From Kingdonia uniflora (taxonomy: Eukaryota; Streptophyta; Magnoliopsida; Ranunculales; Circaeasteraceae), in assembly GCA_014058105.1 (NCBI GenBank), contig JACGCM010000060.1:248001-312000 (forward strand): DNA of 64,000 nucleotides. The letters are read 5' to 3'. The position numbers were made by a program, and so were the translations under genes. How positions within the stretch are numbered: the stretch's first letter is position 1; each line of letters opens with the position of its first letter. This document shows, piece by piece, positions 51,601 to 57,600 of the stretch. Below the pieces are notes generated by a model that had not been told where the DNA came from, made no database searches, and saw only the letters and a list, made by a program, of their open reading frames with translations.

Positions 51601-54600
51601 GTCAGTCAGTTATATGTCACAGCTTTGTTCTCGACGCGGACGTCGAGCTTATTGAGTGTGGGAAGAGCTGTAAGTTGTGACGCAGATGTACGCAGGTTCC
51701 AGCATGGGTCATTACCACCAGAGTTTGGCAAGTACAGATGCCAGTGTTAAGTCCTCGTCAGAGAAGAGGCATTGAGAAGTCCTCCTTGGAGAGTGAGGCA
51801 GATTAGAGTCCTCCGAAGTGGAGAGACCTTGGTGACGCCGGAGTAGCGATCACCCTTCCTGCATCCAAGTTAGGTGCAGATGCCATCTAGCGTTACATGG
51901 GTTAGATGATGGCCTACTACGAAGTGGTAGAGCAGAAACGTGGCTGCACAGATAGATGTCTCATGGGTTTTGCAAGTTCACACAGGACGCCTTTATGGCG
52001 GACCTCGATGGTTAGCTGGCGGTAGGGATCAGAGTACCCGCGCCTAGATAGGCTGCCTCGATAGTTTTGTTGGCGGTAGGACAGAGTGGTCCGCGCCTCG
52101 TTGAGAGTATGCTACCTTCTAGGAGCTACCCTCCCTCGCCCAAGTGAACAATGAGTACCAGTTTAGTTCAATACTGGTAAGGCTAGAGTGCCGCATCTTG
52201 ATGTTGTATCCCCGATGTTCCGTAAGAAGGGCGGACATGGTTTGAAGACCTTTGCAGAGTTGATTGAAGGGCAGTTAGGCAGTTTCAGTGTGCGGCAGAT
52301 GTTCCGTGCAATTGGGGAGAGTTTACCCCATGGTTTTAGAAGACTTGCTCCTTACCACTCGCAGATGAAGAGTGAAGTTTGAAGCCGAGATTCACAGAAG
52401 ATTGAACTCTCGAGCAGCGAAGGCATTGTGTGACTCGGAAGTGAGCGCACTTTTGGGACGGGATTGCAGATATCCTCGTCAGGCTGTCTGGAGAAGACGC
52501 CCTTGGTTTGTCGAGAAGAGCGACATTCCACATAGTGTCAGGGGAGAAGGCACCTTGCAGCAGGATGCAGCGCATTTCAGAGGGCGCGATGCTAAAGCGC
52601 ACCGCCCATACAATTTTCAGAAGGTTTGAGACCAAGAGACAATATCCAGACGAGAAGGCAGACTCCAGAGTTGGAATCAAGGTCAGTCACCACGCACTTC
52701 AGTTGGTAAGGGCAAAGTTAAGGTTCAGTTCTAAAGACACAGTTGTCAGCATCGAGACTAGCAGTTAGACTCAGTATCCGCTAGTGCAGAAGAAGATATA
52801 GTACTCTGAACTAAGTGCGGGAGAGTTGTTGGTTTCTTGAAGATGCAGAAGATTGAATCCTTGCAGAGCCGTGTTGAAGAAGGTTCTCGACGAGGACGTC
52901 GAGATTATTTTAAGTGCGGGAGGGTGTGACGACCTACTGAACGCCGGCCAAATCCACCCAAGCGTTTTGAGTTCTGTCCGAATGTATATGTTCTCTATAT
53001 CCTAATATAGTTGTACGCCAAGTTTCGTCGAGATCGGATTCAGTTAAGGGGGCGAAAAGGGCCAGTACGCTTCGTCTCATGTTTTAACGTTTCCTTTTGG
53101 AACTTGACTATTTACTTAGTAGCTATATTAAGGAGGAACCTTGGTCCGATCCTCCCCATGACTAAAAGAGCTTTAATGCTTGGTCATCAAGGACCCCGGC
53201 TCATGGACTATCTACAAAGGATAGTTATGAGTTCTCCTAGGCCTAGGGAAGGCTAGGGGACATTGCCTCGCAATGCGGGCCGATTTTCCAAAGAGGGCTT
53301 CATATAGCGCCGCTATTCCCCACGGGCTATCCGAGACGCACTGCCCCTTACAGATGGACAATATAAATAGTCCAGGCTCGTCACCCCTTGAGATATGAGT
53401 CCCTTATCTGGAAACCTGCATATTGAGCTACCCTGATCCGCTACAGGACAGGTGTGCTTTCCGTACCTCGCGCGCGTCGCGAGAGATTACGCTATAGGGA
53501 TTATTGAGGGAACCTTCAGCGTTGTTGCATATACCGAATACATATTCGATGACCCCTCACTAGTATCCAGAATTATCTGGATGTCGCTCTAGCATCCGTG
53601 GGTTGTATGCCACTGGCGCGCCGCGCCCGTGAAGATGGCTGGTACACGCCGACCGCGCGTCCGTGTATGCCGCACGGTCCCTTATTCCGCTGCACTCCGG
53701 GCACTGTAGAGGCGGTCCCGGGCTGGACCGTGACCTGTACTTGCCAAACTTCAATGGTAATGACCCTTGTTGGAACCTGCGTACATTTGCGTCACAACTT
53801 ACAGCTCTTCCCACACTCAATAAGCTCAGCGTCCGCGTCGAGAACAAAGCTGTAACATATAACGGATTGACTGCTGAAACGTTTCTCCATAACTTCATCC
53901 CTACTCAAACCTGAGTAACTTGGGGAATTCGGGAACATAATACTGCCACTGCACCTGTCGCCCTGAGCTTATTTGCTTGCCAGTTCCAACAGCTATCAAA
54001 CTCGTGGAGACCAACCTTCATACTGTTGCAATCATCTTTAAACAGAAGCGTAGCCATTCTCTGTCTCTTGAACTACCTTCTACAAACACAGCCAACTCTA
54101 ACCGGTCATTCGGATGTGGTCTTCCAAAGACACTCCATCAAAACAAACAAAGAACGAGGCGCGGGAACTCTGATCCCTACCGCCAACCACCATGTGAAAA
54201 GGAATTGGGAAAACCATCCAATTCCGCTCAGGATCTTTCATCCTAGAGCATTCATCCATCTGAGATCATGTCTGAGGTTACCCGCAGAACTGACTGTAGC
54301 TCAACTCTGTTCTGCGACAATCACGTAACTTACTGCGATTCGGAAATGTGAGTCTTCACCAATCTGTGAGCTTAAAATGATCCAAGACCATCATGTGGAA
54401 CCACATGGATCAACTCAGCTAGAGCACTCGAACGCCGACAAACCTAAAACTCAACTACGGAGCCAGAGAACAAGCATCGCTCGGCAACTTGCCTTCTTTG
54501 AGTGAGCAAAGCAGTGTTCCGTACCATTGTGGGACCAACTGCGGACAAGCGACAACCCAACTTGGGGGTCGCATAACCAAGAGAAACTCTGCCCTCGACG

Positions 54601-57600
54601 TCAACATTGACGAAATCACTGTATGCAAACTCGGGGCTCAAACCATGTCTTCATCTTTACTTCACGCCGCTTCAATTTCGGATCATGGCGTTCGTCTCCG
54701 GAACATCCCTGTGTCCAACTCGGGACAATCAAAACGAGTATCAACCAGGATTCTTCAATCTTCTGTAGACACTAAGGAATTCCAACCAAATCAAGCTTCA
54801 CGGCTTCCACACGAAAATACTCGACACAAAACGCTAACCATATCAATCTCTACTGAGGGGCATCGCCTTGATCACAACTGTTACTAAACTTCGCAGTGCG
54901 TATGCGGACCAAATGCAAACAACGGCCTGCTAGATCGCTCTACTAATACACTTCATAGAGCATCTGCTATACTGACCAGCCTTCTAGAGACAACCAACGA
55001 TATAGATCATCGCGTCCAGCTCAAATATCAATCCTTCCTCTTAGCGTCATTGTCCAAAGCACACTTAACTTGAGCAATCTCGCGCTCATATATCGAGCCT
55101 TTCTCTCGCTTCCAATATCAGCTGACATGTAGGCAACCCGCTCTAAAAGCATTCACAACGGTGATCATCTGTACGGAGCAACTTCGGCTCTGAAGATAAC
55201 AACTATCAACTAGGTATCCCGTATTTCCAACTCGGGAACCATCACTCAGATCTGCTCTACCAAGATCTGATAAGCCGACTAAACTCTGACCGGCTCTGAG
55301 AGACGTAGGCACAACCCATCTACGCTCTGACTAGCAAAGACCCAACAAGCCTAGCTCTAACACCATCTATCACGGCCCAGCCCGGGTCTGTCTTTACAGT
55401 GCCTGGAGCACAGCGGAATATGAGGCCGTGCGGCGTACATGCACGTGCGGCCGGCATGCACAAGCCATCTTCACGGGCGCGGCGTGCCAGTGGAATAGAA
55501 CCACGGATGCTAGAGCGACATCCGGATAATCCTGGATACTCGTGAGGGATCATCGAATATGTATTCGGTATGGCAACAACGCTGAAGGTTCCCTCAATAA
55601 TCCCTACAGCGTAATCTCTCGTGACGGGGCACGAGGTAAGGATAGCACACTTGTCCTATAGTGGATCAGGATAGCTCAATATGTCGGGTTCCAGATATGG
55701 GACATGTATATCTCAAGGGGTGACGAGCCTGGACTGATTACATAGTCCATATATAAGGGCGGTGCGTCTCGATTGGCTCGCGGGGCATAACGACAGCATA
55801 GCGGCGCCATATACAAGCCCTATCTGTAAAAAGTGGCCCGCATTGCGAGGCAATGTCTCCTGGCCTTCCCTAGACCAAAGAGAACTCATGACTATCCCTT
55901 GTAGATAGCCCATGAGCCGGGGTCCAAAATGACCAAGCTATAAAGCTCTTTCAATCATGGGGAGGTTTGGACCAGGGTTCCTCCTTACTATAGCCACTAA
56001 GCAAATAGTTAGTTTCCAAAAGAAAACGTTAAAACTTGAGACGAAGCGTACTGGTATTTCTCGCCCCCTTAACCGATTTCAAGGAAACTTAGCGTGCAGC
56101 TATATTAGGGTCTAGAGAACGTATATCCAAGGTCAGAACTCAAAATGCTCAGGAGATTTGCACGGCGTTCGGTAGGGCGTCACACTCGTGCAGTCACACT
56201 AATGGAGACGAAACTAACAGGTTATGCTCTCAACTAGAGGTGATTAAATTACTGATTAGGATACGATGTGGCAGGAGTTGATGGCAACATCCATACCAGG
56301 TAACTATGAAGAGGAAAGCTTTTCCAAAGTAAAAAATTTTAGACAAACTCAAAACCAAATTGTTGACGATTATGTAAGAGATTTCATATGGTCTCGTCTC
56401 GAGTTGCTTTATCCGAGTATGAGGTGCAGTGGCTTAGTAGGTTCAAGTTCGGCTTACCAAACGGGCACAAGACGAATTGGTATTATTCAACGCGCAAAGT
56501 TAGTCTGAAGTTGTCGAAATGGCCAAAAGGGTGGAAACAAAACTCAAACCAACAGCTTATTCCTCCAGCAACGATTATCACAACAACAACCACGGTAACT
56601 CCAAAAGCCACATAAACAACAAAATCAATGATATGTTACAATTGTGGAAAGAAGGGGCATATGAGACGGGAATGCTCAAATCCTACGAAGCATATCGCCA
56701 TTCTTACTCAACATCTTCACGGTCATATTAACGAAGCACTTCAGCAAATGTGAGGCGATGACACTCAAGAAGAGACAGTCTCTGCGGTGAACTGTCCATC
56801 CCCCTGAATTAGTGGACGAATTCTTCTTAGGGGAAGAGTTTATAAGAATCGTTGTCGTCGTAGTCGTATCAACCACTACCTAGCATCTTCTACTTGGCGC
56901 ACTCATAGTGGACCCCTAATCTGTTTCCTATTACATATTTAATTCTAGTTAGATATGCTTCATTTTTTTGCTCGGTAGTGTTTTAGAAGATGGGAGCATC
57001 TCTCCTATAAAGAGGAGTCTTGTGGGGGAAGGTAAGTAGTCTTGGAGTATGAGAGAAACCCTGGCTAAAGGGTAGAGAGAGAGATAGCTATATTTTCTAT
57101 TTTGATAGTCAATTAATAAAGATTTGTTATTTTCTGCTTTAATCATTGGTTTCCACTAGTTTTTGTATAACTTAGGGGGCGTTTGTTTTTTTTACCAAGT
57201 CAGACTTAGAGCTATGAGTGGGATTTAGTTCAGTGATTTGGACTAACTGATCCCACTAAGAGGTGTTTTTTTCTTGTGCACTAACTCAAACTCAACTCGG
57301 ATTATATCTCTTACTCCACTTAGATCCAATATACAAGACTTAGATCCGAGTGAGAAAATTATCCCTAAACTATCCTCCCCACTCCACCAATTTACTACCC
57401 CTAGTCCTCCCCCACCCCGACTCAAAAAAACTCAACCCAACAAAATAAATCTAGCGACTTTAACCAAACCCTCCTCCCCAATTCCACCCAATCTCTTTCT
57501 CTATCTTTCTCTCTCCCTCTCTTTTTTTCTCTCTGCACTATCGCCGCTACTTCAAACTTCTCAGCAAAAGTCATATGCATGTGTTTTCAATGGCGGTCAT

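Larger units (their letters stand above)
49152..53735 (+). mobile_element. LARD-like element, copy C, plus strand, innermost layer
   Basis: Both LTRs are 811 bp (49152-49962 and 52925-53735) and differ at roughly 5% of sites by eye. The primer site TGGTATCAGAGC at 49965 is followed by a second identical one at 50099. A purine tract ending AAGTGCGGGAGGG precedes the 3' LTR. The interior is the reverse-complement counterpart of copy A, without recognisable coding sequence. It lies inside copy B just after CTTAACACTGG, the position that follows the 28-bp tandem repeat in copy A. No clean target duplication is visible: the last LTR base is changed and a few bases of the site are missing. Confidence 0.9.
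47250..56184 (-). mobile_element. Older LARD-like element, copy B, nested in element 2 and itself split
   Basis: Minus-strand member of the family of copy A. 5' LTR 55368-56184, 3' LTR 47250-47987 (truncated by about 80 bp at its outer end), with a mutated primer site GATGGTGTTAGAGC adjoining the 5' LTR. The interior (47988-49151 and 53736-55367) matches copy A in order but has no coding frame. LTR divergence is several percent by eye, so it is much older than copy A. Copy C at 49152-53735 sits inside it. It interrupts the gag of element 2. Confidence 0.88.
45487..57171 (+). mobile_element. Gag-only LTR retroelement (2), outermost layer of a three-level nest
   Basis: Plus-strand element with 5' LTR (about 45487-45782), primer site TGGTACCAGAGCTAGGTT at 45783, gag starting at 45837, and 3' LTR at 56841-57171 preceded by the purine-rich TAGGGGAAGAGTT. 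Its own sequence is 45487-47249 and 56185-57171; the 8.9 kb between is a foreign insertion (47250-56184). No pol domain was found, so it depends on another element's enzymes. The LTRs share the TATCAACCAC, CTCCTATAAAGAGGAGTCTT and TCAATTAATAAAGA blocks. Confidence 0.82.
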
